From Neogemmobacter tilapiae (lineage in GTDB: Bacteria; Pseudomonadota; Alphaproteobacteria; Rhodobacterales; Rhodobacteraceae): a DNA stretch of 64,000 nucleotides. Below, one piece after another: positions 24,792 through 34,343 of the stretch. The position numbers and the translations under genes were made by a program. The notes beneath the pieces are model-generated. The model did not search any database, was not told the origin of the DNA, and was given only the letters and a program-made list of their open reading frames with translations. Position 1 is the stretch's first letter. Every line of letters begins with the position of its first letter. The stretch covers positions 496,001 through 560,000 of the forward strand of contig NZ_BMYJ01000001.1 in NCBI RefSeq assembly GCF_014652215.1. The letters run 5' to 3'.

Positions 24792-25494
24792 TGGCCAACC
24801 CAATATCCACAACAACGATCTTGCCGCAATGACGTGCACAGTTGAGTACTCTGTGTGCCCGCTTCATGCGGTGAAATGTGACTGTCATGTCGAAAAAGGC
24901 GATCCTTTGTGGGTCAATGTAGGACACAGTTTTTGCAAGATCCTCTGGCGGATGGTCTACAACTTCACCGGTGTCGCTGTTGAACCCGGAAGGGATGTCG
25001 ATGGCAATCGCTTTGGCCACGTCCTTGTGCCAATGAATCCGGTCAAAGGCCTCGCGCCAATAGGCGTCTATTGGTCGCGATAGCCCAATGCCGAAAAGTG
25101 CATCGATTATCAGCTCCCGTCCTTCAAACCCACCACTAGATGCAGCAATAAGTGCCAAATAGTCGAGAACCTCGCCACCAACTTCGCGCCACCGCTCATA
25201 ATTCACCCGTGCGTCCGCTGGCAGCCGCGCCGCCTCCCCATACAGGAACACCTCCACCGCCCAGCCCCGTTCCCGCAGCAGCCGCGCCACCACGAAACCG
25301 TCGCCCCCGTTGTTCCCCGGCCCGCACAGCACCACCGCCCGCCGTTCCCCTGTGGCAAGTTCCGGCCATTCCTCCAGAATCGCGGAAACCACCCCGGCCC
25401 CGGCCCGCTCCATCAACTCCAGCCCCGTCACCGTGCCGCTGGCGATCGCCGCCGCCTCGATCGCCCGCATCTGCGCTGCCGTCAAAAGCTCCAT
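24784..25494 (-). CDS. NAD(P)H-hydrate epimerase (NnrE domain)
   Basis: Interconverts R and S hydrated NAD(P)H for the dehydratase. The 236-residue Rossmann-like protein has MELLTAAQMRAIEAAAIASG, GLELMERAGAGVV, VVLCGPGNNGGDGFVVARLL, LIIDALFGIGLSR and AIAIDIPSGFNSDTGEV. Codons before about residue 110 are GC-rich like the neighbours, while 24784-25150 is visibly richer in AT and in A/T third positions, as if that part was exchanged by recombination. It ends with an 8-bp overlap into the dehydratase gene. Confidence 0.92.
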   Translation of the reverse strand: MELLTAAQMRAIEAAAIASGTVTGLELMERAGAGVVSAILEEWPELATGERRAVVLCGPGNNGGDGFVVARLLRERGWAVEVFLYGEAARLPADARVNYERWREVGGEVLDYLALIAASSGGFEGRELIIDALFGIGLSRPIDAYWREAFDRIHWHKDVAKAIAIDIPSGFNSDTGEVVDHPPEDLAKTVSYIDPQRIAFFDMTVTFHRMKRAHRVLNCARHCGKIVVVDIGLAND

Positions 25495-25636
25495 TCCGCC
25501 CCCAAAGTTTTCAAACCGCCCAGACAATCATCACATCGCACAATATTTCATCACATGCCCAGATTTCCACCGCAACCGCCCAGCCCCTGATCCGCCCCCG
25601 ATTGTCGCCCCCAGCCGAACATGATCAGACGACTAA

Positions 25637-25999
<363 letters not shown>

Positions 26000-26059
26000 T
26001 GAATTCGGGCAGGGCCAAGGCCCGCCCGTCGTGACGAATCCAAGGTAGAGGAAACCCTG

Positions 26060-27469
26060 ATGAGCAAGGTCAAAGCAGCTCTGAAGTTGATGAAGGACGA
26101 GGAAGTCGAATACGTCGACATTCGCTTCACCGATCCGAAAGGCAAGCTTCAGCACGTCACCCTGGTCGCCGATCTGGTCGACGAGGACTTTTTCGAAGAA
26201 GGCTTCATGTTCGATGGCTCGTCCATCGCGGGCTGGAAATCGATCGATCAGTCCGACATGAAGCTGATCCCGGATGCCGGTTCGGTCTATATCGACCCCT
26301 TCTATGCCGAGAAAACCCTCTGCGTGCATTGTGATGTGGTCGAACCCGACACGGGCGAGGCCTATTCTCGCTGCCCACGCCAGACGGCGATCAAGGCCGA
26401 GGCCTACCTGAAAGCCAGCGGCATCGGCGATGCCGCCTATTTCGGGCCGGAAGCCGAATTCTTCCTGTTCGACGACGTGCGCTATTCGGTCACGCCGCGC
26501 AAAGTGGCCTATGAGATCGACGCCGAAGCGGCAGCTTGGAACACCGACACGGTGCGCGAAGGCGGCAACTATGGCCATATCGCGGGCCACAAGGGCGGCT
26601 ACTTCCCGGTGAACCCGGTGGACGAGGCGCAGGACATCCGCGGCGAAATGCTGTCGACGATGAAACGCATGGGCATCCGCGTTGACAAGCATCACCACGA
26701 AGTGGCGACCTGCCAGCACGAGCTGGGGATGATCTTCGGTGGTCTGGTCGAACAGGCCGACAACATCCAGAAATACAAATACGTGATCCACAACGTGGCC
26801 CACGCCTATGGCAAGACCGTGACCTTCATGCCGAAGCCCATGAAGGGCGACAACGGCTCGGGGATGCATGTGAACATGTCGATCTGGAAAGACGGCAAGC
26901 CCTTGTTCGCAGGCGACAAATACGCCGATCTTTCGCAGGAAGCCCTGTATTTCATCGGCGGGATCCTGAAACACGCGAAAGCGCTGAACGCGATCACCAA
27001 CCCTTCGACCAACAGCTACAAGCGTCTGATCCCCGGCTTTGAAGCCCCGGTTCTGCGCGCCTATTCGGCCCGCAACCGGTCGGGCTGCGTCCGGATTCCG
27101 TGGACCGAATCGCCGAAAGCGAAACGCGTCGAAGCCCGCTTCCCCGATCCGTCGGCAAACCCCTATCTGGCCTTTGCCGCGCTGATGATGGCCGGTCTCG
27201 ACGGGATCAAAAACAAGATCGATCCGGGCCCGGCTTCGGACAAAGACCTGTATGACCTGCCGCCGGAAGAACTGGCCGCCATCCCGACCGTCTGCGGCTC
27301 GCTGCGCGAAGCGCTGCTGGAGTTGGAAAAGGACATGGACTTCCTGCTTGTCGGCGACGTGTTCACCCGCGACCAGCTGGAAGGCTATATGGCGCTGAAG
27401 TGGGAAGAAGTGTACGCCTACGAGCATACGCCCCACCCGGTGGAATACCAGATGTACTATTCCTGCTAA
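26060..27469 (+). CDS. glnA: Glutamine synthetase type I
   Basis: ATP-dependent amidation of glutamate. 469 residues, full length for GSI. The fold is marked by [60 protein letters not shown] and [20 protein letters not shown]. The adenylylation Tyr is about Y398 in [12 protein letters not shown], so P-II/GlnE control is expected. Followed by a strong terminator. Confidence 0.98.
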   Translation: MSKVKAALKLMKDEEVEYVDIRFTDPKGKLQHVTLVADLVDEDFFEEGFMFDGSSIAGWKSIDQSDMKLIPDAGSVYIDPFYAEKTLCVHCDVVEPDTGEAYSRCPRQTAIKAEAYLKASGIGDAAYFGPEAEFFLFDDVRYSVTPRKVAYEIDAEAAAWNTDTVREGGNYGHIAGHKGGYFPVNPVDEAQDIRGEMLSTMKRMGIRVDKHHHEVATCQHELGMIFGGLVEQADNIQKYKYVIHNVAHAYGKTVTFMPKPMKGDNGSGMHVNMSIWKDGKPLFAGDKYADLSQEALYFIGGILKHAKALNAITNPSTNSYKRLIPGFEAPVLRAYSARNRSGCVRIPWTESPKAKRVEARFPDPSANPYLAFAALMMAGLDGIKNKIDPGPASDKDLYDLPPEELAAIPTVCGSLREALLELEKDMDFLLVGDVFTRDQLEGYMALKWEEVYAYEHTPHPVEYQMYYSC

Positions 27470-27487
27470 GTCGCGGGTATTGAACGG

Positions 27488-27514
27488 AAAGGGCGGCCTT
27501 CGGGCCGCCCTTTT
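27488..27514 (+). terminator. Terminator of glnB-glnA
   Basis: Stem AAAGGGCGGCC / GGCCGCCCTTT with a TTCG tetraloop, followed by TT, 19 bp past the glnA stop. Confidence 0.9.
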
Positions 27515-27546
27515 GCTTTGCAATCCGCACCGCCACCACGCATCGC

Positions 27547-27587
27547 GCCCCCCCTCCCCCTTGTGGGGAGGGGATGGGGGTGGGGGC
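27547..27587. repeat. C/G-run intergenic repeat, family C
   Basis: CCCCCCCCTCCCCC-TTGT-GGGGAGGGGATGGGGGTGGGGG arrangement. The same kind of hairpin appears twice, inverted, at 47256-47372, and a weaker copy near 5950. Confidence 0.6.
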
Positions 27588-27594
27588 TTTCGCG

Positions 27595-28386
27595 CTACCT
27601 CTGCCCGGCCCGCGTCAGGCTTTCCCGCGCATCCTCGGGCAGCCCCGCCACATCCCAGACATAGGTATGGATCGAAAACACCATCACCCCGGTCTCGGGC
27701 AACCGCAAAATCGTCTGCCTTTCACTGCGCAAATACCCCGTCCCCGGCGCAGGTCTTGCGCGCGGCGCAGCCCCCGGTTCCAAAGGCGCCTGCCACAGAC
27801 GCGCATTGTCATAGGTCAGCCAATTCGCCCGCCAGACCGGCATTTCCGGGCGGATCAGATCAAACATCCGCTGCACCCTTTTGCCCAAGTCGGGCGTGTA
27901 TTCATGCACCGGCGCATGAATGGCCATCATCGGCTGCATGAATTTGTCTACCAGCCGCCAAAACGCCGGGAACAGCAGTACCGCGCCCACCAGGACATGC
28001 TCATCCCCCCGCTTGTCCAGCAAACAAAGGTCTTCCTGCACTAAAAGCGCCAGCGTCCCCATCGGATCATCCCGATCCAAGGACACCGTCACCCCATCGG
28101 GCCGCAGCACCTTGTCCGGCCCGACGCGATAGCCCGCATCCTGCCCAATCTCGGCCAGAACCAGATCCAGCAATTCCACCGCCGCAGGCCGCGCCGCCTC
28201 ATCCAGCATCACCCCCGCCGCGCGGCGCTCGGCCAGATACACCGCTCGCGCCGCCATCTGCCCCGCAAAGGCCTCATCCCGCACCAACCACGGCCCCTTC
28301 AGGGGCTGAGTCCCCGGCAAACGCGACAAAACGGGATCATCCCAAGCCCGAAAGGGCAGCTCACTCTGCAAGATCATCGGTTCCAT
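27595..28386 (-). CDS. Heme-dependent oxidative N-demethylase family protein (DUF3445)
   Basis: 263 residues. Recognised by MILQSELPFRAWDDP, the LRPDGVTVSLDRDDPMG and LLVQEDLCLLDKRGDEHVLVGAVLLFPAFWRL blocks, IHAPVHEYTPDLGKRVQRMFD, RANWLTYDNARLWQ and YLRSERQTILRLPETG. The family oxidatively removes N-methyl groups using heme. Start taken at the Met just before PMILQ. Its first 42 codons are duplicated in broken form at 29268-29399. Confidence 0.85.
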   Translation of the reverse strand: MEPMILQSELPFRAWDDPVLSRLPGTQPLKGPWLVRDEAFAGQMAARAVYLAERRAAGVMLDEAARPAAVELLDLVLAEIGQDAGYRVGPDKVLRPDGVTVSLDRDDPMGTLALLVQEDLCLLDKRGDEHVLVGAVLLFPAFWRLVDKFMQPMMAIHAPVHEYTPDLGKRVQRMFDLIRPEMPVWRANWLTYDNARLWQAPLEPGAAPRARPAPGTGYLRSERQTILRLPETGVMVFSIHTYVWDVAGLPEDARESLTRAGQR

Positions 28387-28514
28387 GCCACAGGTCTAAG
28401 ACTGCCTTTCCGTCCTGCCAAGTCCTGAACGACCGCCCCATAAGGGTAGGGTTTCCATCACTTGCCCAAGCCCCGCGCTTGACTTCACTCTGCGAACAGT
28501 CAGGCGAGTGCTTC
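28387..28514. other. Spacer before the membrane protein gene
   Basis: No gene recognised. It holds the divergent start region of the N-demethylase gene. A further ATG at 28479 is in frame with the next gene. Confidence 0.4.
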
Positions 28515-29120
28515 ATGACAAAGATACAACCGATGCCACATCCAAGGCAAAACCCGCGCGCCGCGATTGGGATGATCGGGTTAAGCCTTGGCATCTTGGG
28601 CTTGTTGGTTGGTCTCCTATGGGGGTTACCCAGCCAGGACGAAGCCCACATCTACAGATATGGAGATCGACTCTATCCTTCTCTCGTATTCCTCCCAATC
28701 TTCGCTTTTATCTCGGGCTTCGGTCTTGCCATTCCGCTGGCTTGCTTTTGGGTCAATCGCCGCAATCTTCGCGCCGTCCTTCGTTTTACTTGGGGGCGCG
28801 GCCTTTCTGCGCTCATCATGGCCGCGCTGATGCCCGCAGGGTTCGTTGGGATCATTCCGGTCTGGCTTTGGATAGTGCTGGGCTTCAACGGGCTTCAACT
28901 CAAACATCCAGATGATTTGTCTAACTTCTTTCTATCGTCGCCTTCATCCGTCCAAAGCTTCATCTACGCCCTAGCCGCCCTTGGACTGATCACAGTCGCT
29001 ACATTTTCCATGATTTATGGCCTGCGCAAACGATGGCGTATTCCAGCCCTCATCTTCCTTTGGCTGGGCATTTCAGCAACGTTGGTTCTGAGCGGTTTCT
29101 GGTTTGCCTTTGTGCTTTGA
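28515..29120 (+). CDS. Hypothetical multi-span membrane protein
   Basis: 201 residues, unrecognised. About five hydrophobic helices are visible: AAIGMIGLSLGILGLLVGLLW, LVFLPIFAFISGFGLAIPLA, LSALIMAALMPAGFVGIIPVW, QSFIYALAALGLITVATFSM and PALIFLWLGISATLVLSGFW. It sits between an intact N-demethylase gene and a broken copy of that gene's 5' end, and its codon use is less GC-biased than its neighbours, suggesting it arrived by a recombination event. Start at 28515 or 28479; neither has a clear ribosome site. Confidence 0.6.
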   Translation: MTKIQPMPHPRQNPRAAIGMIGLSLGILGLLVGLLWGLPSQDEAHIYRYGDRLYPSLVFLPIFAFISGFGLAIPLACFWVNRRNLRAVLRFTWGRGLSALIMAALMPAGFVGIIPVWLWIVLGFNGLQLKHPDDLSNFFLSSPSSVQSFIYALAALGLITVATFSMIYGLRKRWRIPALIFLWLGISATLVLSGFWFAFVL

Positions 29121-29267
29121 TGTCGCGAACAAGAAATTCGCAAGTCATTGATGAACAATGCTTAAATTTTTAGGCCGGTGCGCTGCGCTTGCCCGTACCC
29201 GTCCTAAAGTCTAACGGCCACTAACCCTTTGCTTCGGCCCGGGCCTACACTGATTCCCCGCGCCCGG
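29121..29267. other. Spacer, nothing recognised
   Basis: About 150 bp with an AT-rich start and no gene or hairpin that could be supported. Confidence 0.4.
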
Positions 29268-29399
29268 CCATCTGCCCGCAAACGCTTCATCCCGCAGCAG
29301 CCAAGGCCCGCTTAGGGGCTGCGTCCCCGGCATGCGGGACAAAACGGGATCATCTCAGGCCCGAAACGGCAGTTCTGTCTGTAATATCATCGGTTCCAT
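29268..29399 (-). pseudogene. Broken 5' copy of the DUF3445 N-demethylase gene
   Basis: Read on the minus strand from an ATG at 29399 it gives MEPMILQTELPFRA, then a stop at codon 15 where the intact gene has Trp (TGG to TGA), then DDPVLSRMPGTQPLSGPWLL and RDEAFAG. It matches the first 42 codons of the gene at 27595-28386 almost residue for residue, then loses a C and the frame, and similarity ends near 29268. Upstream similarity ends within a few bases of the ATG. Confidence 0.88.
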
Positions 29400-29430
29400 G
29401 CCCCAACCCAAACCACGCTGCCTGGCCCCG

Positions 29431-30291
29431 TCAAAGCGGCAGATCGGCCAGCAGTCCCAGATGATCCGACCCAAGGGCGGGTCTCGCTGTGACAAAGCCC
29501 CCCTTTGGCCCCAGCACATGATCAATCCCAATGGGCACCCAGCCCCCGAAAAGCGGATAGGTCATCCGCACTGGCCCCGCCTGCTCCACCCCAACAGCAT
29601 CGCGCACCATGGACAATGCGGACGACCATCGCACCATATTGAAATCTCCTGCCATGATCACCGGCCCTTCCAGCCCTTCCAGAACAGGCAACAATTCATG
29701 GACATGCGCGGCCTGCCCATAGGGCCAGGGCCAATGAAGATGGATCGACACCAACCAGACCGGTCCTTTGCCCGGAACATCGACCTGCATCGCGGCCATC
29801 CCTTTTGCACAAATCCTTTGATTGGGCACGGGCTCAAACGCGGACAGCACGGCGACGCCGCCCACGGCGGCAAAAGGGCAGAAGTGCTGATGGGGCAGCA
29901 CATCTTTCAGATCGGACAGCAAAATCAGGTTCGGTTCAGAAACCTCTTGCAGGGTCACCACATGCGCGCCCGAGGCCCGGATATCCGCCACCAACCCCGC
30001 CAAATCATCGTTCCGAAACAACATGTTCTTTTGATACAGCCGTAGATCGCCCCCTTGATGGGGCACATTCGCCATCTGCCAAACCAAGGGGCCGCCGAAA
30101 CCCAAGGCCGCCAGCAAAGCCATCAAAGCGCCCTTTCGATCCCCGATCAGCATGACCACCCCAAGGATCGCCAGCGCACCGGCCAAATACAGCCGGAACA
30201 CCGCCAAAGAATCCCCGATAGGATGCCACGTGCCCAACAAGCCACCGACCAATCCCAGCAAGGTCAAAATTGCAAAAAATCGAATGATCAT
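29431..30291 (-). CDS. Membrane-anchored endonuclease/exonuclease/phosphatase family protein
   Basis: 286 residues. Three N-terminal membrane helices (about 1-80: IIRFFAILTLLGLVGGLLGTW and LYLAGALAILGVVMLIG), then a DNase-I-like fold: LYQKNMLFRNDDLAGLVADI, VVTLQEVSEPNL (metal Glu), VSIHLHWPWP, IMAGDFNMVRWSS, IDHVLGPKG and GSDHLGLLADL (catalytic His). It probably hydrolyses phosphodiesters or phosphates at the membrane surface. GGAGG lies five bases before the ATG at 30291, so an in-frame Met at 30303 is less likely. Divergent from purB. Confidence 0.85.
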   Translation of the reverse strand: MIIRFFAILTLLGLVGGLLGTWHPIGDSLAVFRLYLAGALAILGVVMLIGDRKGALMALLAALGFGGPLVWQMANVPHQGGDLRLYQKNMLFRNDDLAGLVADIRASGAHVVTLQEVSEPNLILLSDLKDVLPHQHFCPFAAVGGVAVLSAFEPVPNQRICAKGMAAMQVDVPGKGPVWLVSIHLHWPWPYGQAAHVHELLPVLEGLEGPVIMAGDFNMVRWSSALSMVRDAVGVEQAGPVRMTYPLFGGWVPIGIDHVLGPKGGFVTARPALGSDHLGLLADLPL

Positions 30292-30425
30292 TCCGTCCTC
30301 CATCAATCTGGCCCGTCTACCCCCGCATTCTCGTAGTCTTTCCCCAGAAATCCCCCAGCTTTGCTTGCACCCAGCCCCCCATCCCACTATGCCCGCCTCA
30401 ACCCAATCCAGCACAGGTCACGCGC

Positions 30426-31730
30426 ATGATCCCCCGCTATTCCCGCCCCGAGATGGTCGCCCTCTGGTCGCCCGAAACCAAATTCCGCATCTGGTTTGAG
30501 ATTGAGGCCCATGCCTGCGACGCCCAAGCCGCCCTTGGCGTCATCCCCAAGGCCAATGCCGAGGCGGTTTGGAAAGCGAAAGACGTGGAATTCAACGTCG
30601 CCCGCATTGACGAGATCGAAGCCGTCACCAAACATGACGTCATCGCCTTCCTCACCCATCTGGCCGAAATCATCGGCTCGGACGATGCCCGCTTTGTGCA
30701 TCAGGGCATGACCTCCTCCGACGTTTTGGACACCACGCTGAACATCCAGCTTGTCCGCGCCGCCGATCTGTTGCTCGCGGGGATGGACCGCGTTCTGGCC
30801 GCGCTGAAAACCCGGGCGATGGAACACAAAGACACCGTTCGCATCGGCCGCAGCCATGGCATCCATGCCGAACCCACCACCATGGGCCTGACCTTTGCCC
30901 GCTTTTACGCCGAAATGGCGCGGGGCCGGCAGCGTCTGGTCAATGCCCGCGCCGAAATCGCCACCGGCGCCATTTCCGGCGCGGTCGGCACCTTCGCCAA
31001 CATCGACCCGGCGGTCGAGGAACATGTCTGCAAGATGCTGGGCCTGACGCCCGAACCGATCAGCACGCAAGTCATTCCCCGCGACCGCCATGCCATGTTC
31101 TTTGCGACTCTGGGCGTCATCGCCTCCTCCATCGAAAACATCGCCATCGAAATCCGCCACATGCAGCGGACTGAGGTGCTGGAGGCGGAGGAATTCTTCA
31201 GCCCCGGCCAAAAGGGTTCATCGGCCATGCCGCACAAGCGCAACCCGGTGCTGACCGAAAACCTGACCGGGCTGGCACGATTGGTGCGTATGTCCGTGAT
31301 CCCGGCCATGGAAAACGTGGCGCTTTGGCATGAACGCGACATCAGCCATTCCTCGGTCGAACGCGCCATCGGCCCCGATACAACGATCACGCTGGATTTC
31401 GCTTTGCACCGCCTTGCGGGCGTTGTCGAAAAGCTGGTGATCTATCCCGACAACATGTTGGCCAACATGAACAAGTTCCGCGGTCTGGTGATGAGCCAGC
31501 GCGTCCTGCTGGCCCTGACCCAAGCCGGCGTGTCGCGCGAGGACAGCTATCGTCTGGTGCAGCGCAACGCGATGAAGGTCTGGGAACAGGGCGCCGATTT
31601 CAAGACCGAGCTTCTGGCCGATGCCGAGGTCACCGCGGCACTTTCCCCGGCGGAAATTGAAGAGAAATTCGATCTGGCCTATCACACCAAACATGTCGAC
31701 ACGATTTTCCGCCGCGTTTTCGGGGCCTGA
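30426..31730 (+). CDS. purB: Adenylosuccinate lyase
   Basis: Two steps of purine synthesis. The 434-residue fumarase-superfamily protein has [32 protein letters not shown] (catalytic His), and the signature loop [15 protein letters not shown]. It stands alone, followed by a terminator. Confidence 0.97.
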   Translation: MIPRYSRPEMVALWSPETKFRIWFEIEAHACDAQAALGVIPKANAEAVWKAKDVEFNVARIDEIEAVTKHDVIAFLTHLAEIIGSDDARFVHQGMTSSDVLDTTLNIQLVRAADLLLAGMDRVLAALKTRAMEHKDTVRIGRSHGIHAEPTTMGLTFARFYAEMARGRQRLVNARAEIATGAISGAVGTFANIDPAVEEHVCKMLGLTPEPISTQVIPRDRHAMFFATLGVIASSIENIAIEIRHMQRTEVLEAEEFFSPGQKGSSAMPHKRNPVLTENLTGLARLVRMSVIPAMENVALWHERDISHSSVERAIGPDTTITLDFALHRLAGVVEKLVIYPDNMLANMNKFRGLVMSQRVLLALTQAGVSREDSYRLVQRNAMKVWEQGADFKTELLADAEVTAALSPAEIEEKFDLAYHTKHVDTIFRRVFGA

Positions 31731-31756
31731 TCAAAAAATCGTGCAAAAATGCACAA

Positions 31757-31790
31757 AAAGGCCCCGCCTTTCGGCGTGGGCCTTTATTTT
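31757..31790 (+). terminator. Terminator of purB
   Basis: Stem AAAGGCCC-CGCC / GGCG(T)-GGGCCTTT followed by ATTTTT. Confidence 0.88.
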
Positions 31791-31812
31791 TACCAATCCA
31801 ATCCGAGACTTG

Positions 31813-31840
31813 CGGGCGGCTGGGGAGAAACAGCCGCCCG
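31813..31840. terminator. Hairpin between purB and the small secreted gene
   Basis: Perfect stem CGGGCGGCTG / CAGCCGCCCG with an 8-base loop, 22 bp from the stop of the minus-strand gene at 31862. The T-rich tail is on the plus side, so it may serve either direction. Confidence 0.6.
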
Positions 31841-31861
31841 TATTTTCTCAGTCATCCGCGA

Positions 31862-32107
31862 TTATTGGGCGCGCAGGATGGTTTGGACTTTGCCAGCCGG
31901 GTTGCTGCCAGCTTTCAGTTCTTCCGAGCTGTCGAACAGGTTTTCCAGCTTCAGGACTTGGCTTGCCGACAGGCCCGACAGGTCAGCCGACGGCACCAAT
32001 TGCAGAACTTGCAGACGGGTCGAGTTCGACAGATCAGCGTAACCTTGGGCCGAAGCAGCACCAACGCCAGCAGCGGCAACCAGAGCGGCGAGAACGATAT
32101 GTTTCAT
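31862..32107 (-). CDS. Small secreted protein of unknown function
   Basis: 81 residues with a signal peptide (MKHIVLAALVAAAGVGAASA). The mature part is polar (YADLSNSTRLQVLQLVPSAD, SGLSASQVLKLENLFDSSEE) and has no cysteines. Start taken at the signal peptide; an in-frame upstream ATG at 32140 would prepend 11 polar residues. Proteins of this style occur in Rhodobacteraceae but I cannot name the family. Confidence 0.7.
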   Translation of the reverse strand: MKHIVLAALVAAAGVGAASAQGYADLSNSTRLQVLQLVPSADLSGLSASQVLKLENLFDSSEELKAGSNPAGKVQTILRAQ

Positions 32108-32482
32108 GATCTTTCCTTTACTTTCTTGTGTTTGAACCACTGTGTTTCGGTTCGTGAAAGACAGATAGGCGCTGAACTGGAAAGTTTGAAATCACGATGA
32201 ACACACGTTCACTCGCGCTTTCGTGATGAAAAGTGAGCCTTGAATTTGCCTTGTTTACACCACTGTCACAGAAAGCCTTGCCGCATTGAAAAACTGAACC
32301 CAAAAGTTCACTTTCTGCACTCGCAAAGTGGTGAGGCTGATCACGGCGCCACTCCAAAGAAACCTGCGCACCACTCAATGTTTATTTTTGCACAGACGGA
32401 ATCTTGACCATTCTCGGGAATATTCCCTGCCCTTGCCGCGTCAGACCTGTGTTATTGTCACTTTAACCAGATGAGGGATACC
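32108..32482. other. AT-rich intergenic region of about 375 bp
   Basis: Divergent spacer between the small secreted gene (minus) and the TPR protein (plus). No gene seen. It contains repeated CACT/GTGA-like words (CACTTTCTGCACTCGCAAAGTG) but no convincing operator or promoter box. Confidence 0.45.
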
Positions 32483-33016
32483 ATGCGCCTTTCTGCCATT
32501 CTTCTGCTGACCGCCCTGCCCTTTGCTGCCAATGCCGCAGGCAGCGATGATTCCAACCCACCGACCCCGACCGAGACGACCACGGAATGCAAAGAGGGTT
32601 TGGTCTGGGATGAAAAGACCAAGGCCTGTGTCGCGCCCGAAGACGCGCGGCTGGACAATGACACCCGGTTCAAGGCCGTGCGTGAACTGGCCTATGCCGG
32701 TCAGCCCGAGGCCGCCCTGCGCGTTCTCGCCGCTATGACCGAGGGTGAGACGGACCGCGTGCTCACCTACAAAGGCTTTGCCCATCGCAAGGCGGGCCGG
32801 ATCGAGGAAGGCATGGCCTATTACAATGCCGCCCTGACGCAGAACCCCGACAACCTTCTGGCCCGCAGCTATATGGGTCAAGGTCTGGTCGAAATGGGCG
32901 AGATGGATCTGGCCCGCCTGCAACGCGACGAAATCCGCGCGCGCGGGGGCGAGGCGACTTGGGCCTTTGCATCGCTGGATCGCGCCCTGCGCAGCGGTCA
33001 GACTTGGAGTTACTAA
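32483..33016 (+). CDS. Exported TPR-repeat protein
   Basis: 177 residues. Signal peptide at 1-19 (MRLSAILLLTALPFAANA). A short Cys segment follows (TECKEGLVWDEKTKACVAPE), then TPR-like helices (RFKAVRELAYAGQPEAALRVL, VLTYKGFAHRKAGRIEEGMA, LLARSYMGQGLVEMGEMDLAR). Probably a periplasmic scaffold. GAGGG lies five bases before the ATG at 32483, deciding against the in-frame ATG at 32471. The next gene repeats the Cys segment. Confidence 0.75.
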   Translation: MRLSAILLLTALPFAANAAGSDDSNPPTPTETTTECKEGLVWDEKTKACVAPEDARLDNDTRFKAVRELAYAGQPEAALRVLAAMTEGETDRVLTYKGFAHRKAGRIEEGMAYYNAALTQNPDNLLARSYMGQGLVEMGEMDLARLQRDEIRARGGEATWAFASLDRALRSGQTWSY

Positions 33017-33031
33017 CCCAAGGAGAAAGAC

Positions 33032-33178
33032 ATGACGACACGTCTCGTTCTGATCTCTCTTTTTCTGGCCCTGCCCGCGCAGGGCCAAGAACGCGACTGC
33101 AACAAGGCGCAGATGACCTGTGCCGAGGGCACGACCTATGATCAGGTGACCAAGACCTGCATCAAGGTCACCAGCTAA
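33032..33178 (+). CDS. Small secreted protein sharing a Cys motif with the upstream gene
   Basis: 48 residues: signal peptide MTTRLVLISLFLALPAQG, then a mature part of about 30 residues (ERDCNKAQMTCAEGTTYD, then QVTKTCIKVTS) with three Cys. C(A/K)EG..(Y/W)D..TK.C is also present in the TPR protein just upstream. AAGGAGA precedes the ATG, and the gap to the upstream gene is 15 bp, so the two are probably cotranscribed. Confidence 0.68.
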   Translation: MTTRLVLISLFLALPAQGQERDCNKAQMTCAEGTTYDQVTKTCIKVTS

Positions 33179-33233
33179 GACCGCGTTAACCCCGGCCTGC
33201 CATCGTTCCCCTATCGCAAGAATCGGGGTCAGA

Positions 33234-34286
33234 ATGGCGCAGGCATTGGCACAGATCACACCCGCCACACGGGCCGTCCGCGTGGCCGGACCTTCGCCGC
33301 GCGAAAAGGCGGCGATTATCGTGCGTGTCTTGCTGGCGCAGGGGGCCGCCCTGCCCCTGTCGGGCCTGCCCGAACATCTGCAAGCGGCCTTGGCCGAACA
33401 GATCGGCCATATGCGGCTGGTGGATCGAGCAACACTCGACACGGTCGTCGATGAATTCATGGCCGAACTCGATGCCGTGGGCATCGCCTTTCCCGGCGGC
33501 ATCGAAGGGGCCTTGGCCATGATGGATGGCCATATCAGCGCCACCGCCGCCAGCCGCCTGCGCCGTCTGGCTGGTGCATCGCTGAAAGCCGACCCTTGGG
33601 ATCATCTGACCAACCTGCCACCGGAAAGGCTGATTGAGGTGCTGGAACAGGAAAGCGTCGAGGTGGGGGCCGTGATGCTGTCAAAACTGCCGGTGGGCAA
33701 GGCCGCCGATCTGCTGGGCCGCCTGCCCGGCGAAAAGGCGCGGCGCGTGGCCTATGCCGTGTCGCAAACCGGCAATGTTGACCCCGAAACGGTGCGCAAG
33801 ATTGGCATCGCGCTGCATCAGCAAATGGAACACCAACCGCCCAAGGCGTTTGACTCCGGGCCGGTGGAACGTGTCGGCGCGATCCTGAACATCTCGCCGC
33901 CCGAAACACGCGAACAGGTGCTGCGTGGTCTGGATGAAACCGACCGCGATTTCGCCGAAAAGGTGCGGCGCGCGATCTTTACCTTTGTGCATATCCCCGC
34001 CCGCCTGTCGCGCAGCGACGTGCCCAAGGTGCTGCGCGGCCTGTCCCAGCCCCAACTTGTGACCGCCTTGGTGGCCGCCAGTGCCAACCCCGACTTGGCC
34101 GCCGCCGCCGAATATCTGCTGGGCAACATGTCACAACGCATGGCCCAAACCCTGCGTGAGGAAATGGTGGCCCGCGGCCGGGTCAAGACAAGGGAAGGGG
34201 ATGAGGCGATGTCAGCCATCATCTCGGCCATCCGCGATCTGGAACTGGCGGGGGAATTGGTGCTGATCGTCGAAGACGACGAATAG
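33234..34286 (+). CDS. fliG: Flagellar motor switch protein FliG, orphan
   Basis: Part of the cytoplasmic C-ring that turns ion flow into torque. 350 residues. The middle and C-terminal domains are recognisable: PPERLIEVLEQESVEVGAVM, LPGEKARRVAYAVSQTGNV, then FTFVHIPARLSRSDVPKVLR, LVTALVAASANPDLAAAAEY and NMSQRMAQTLREEMVARG with REGDEAMSAIISAIRDLELA. No other flagellar gene lies in the window, so it is separated from the main flagellar clusters. A divergent FliG-like function cannot be excluded. Confidence 0.85.
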   Translation: MAQALAQITPATRAVRVAGPSPREKAAIIVRVLLAQGAALPLSGLPEHLQAALAEQIGHMRLVDRATLDTVVDEFMAELDAVGIAFPGGIEGALAMMDGHISATAASRLRRLAGASLKADPWDHLTNLPPERLIEVLEQESVEVGAVMLSKLPVGKAADLLGRLPGEKARRVAYAVSQTGNVDPETVRKIGIALHQQMEHQPPKAFDSGPVERVGAILNISPPETREQVLRGLDETDRDFAEKVRRAIFTFVHIPARLSRSDVPKVLRGLSQPQLVTALVAASANPDLAAAAEYLLGNMSQRMAQTLREEMVARGRVKTREGDEAMSAIISAIRDLELAGELVLIVEDDE

Positions 34287-34343
34287 GCCTTTCGCGCAGG
34301 CGGCAGATCAGGCAGACCGGGGGCCTGACCCAAGGATATCCCC

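Noticed and set aside
32441-33544. Minus-strand frame of 367 codons over the TPR, small secreted and fliG genes
   Set aside because: Three plus-strand genes with signal peptides or family motifs explain the same DNA.
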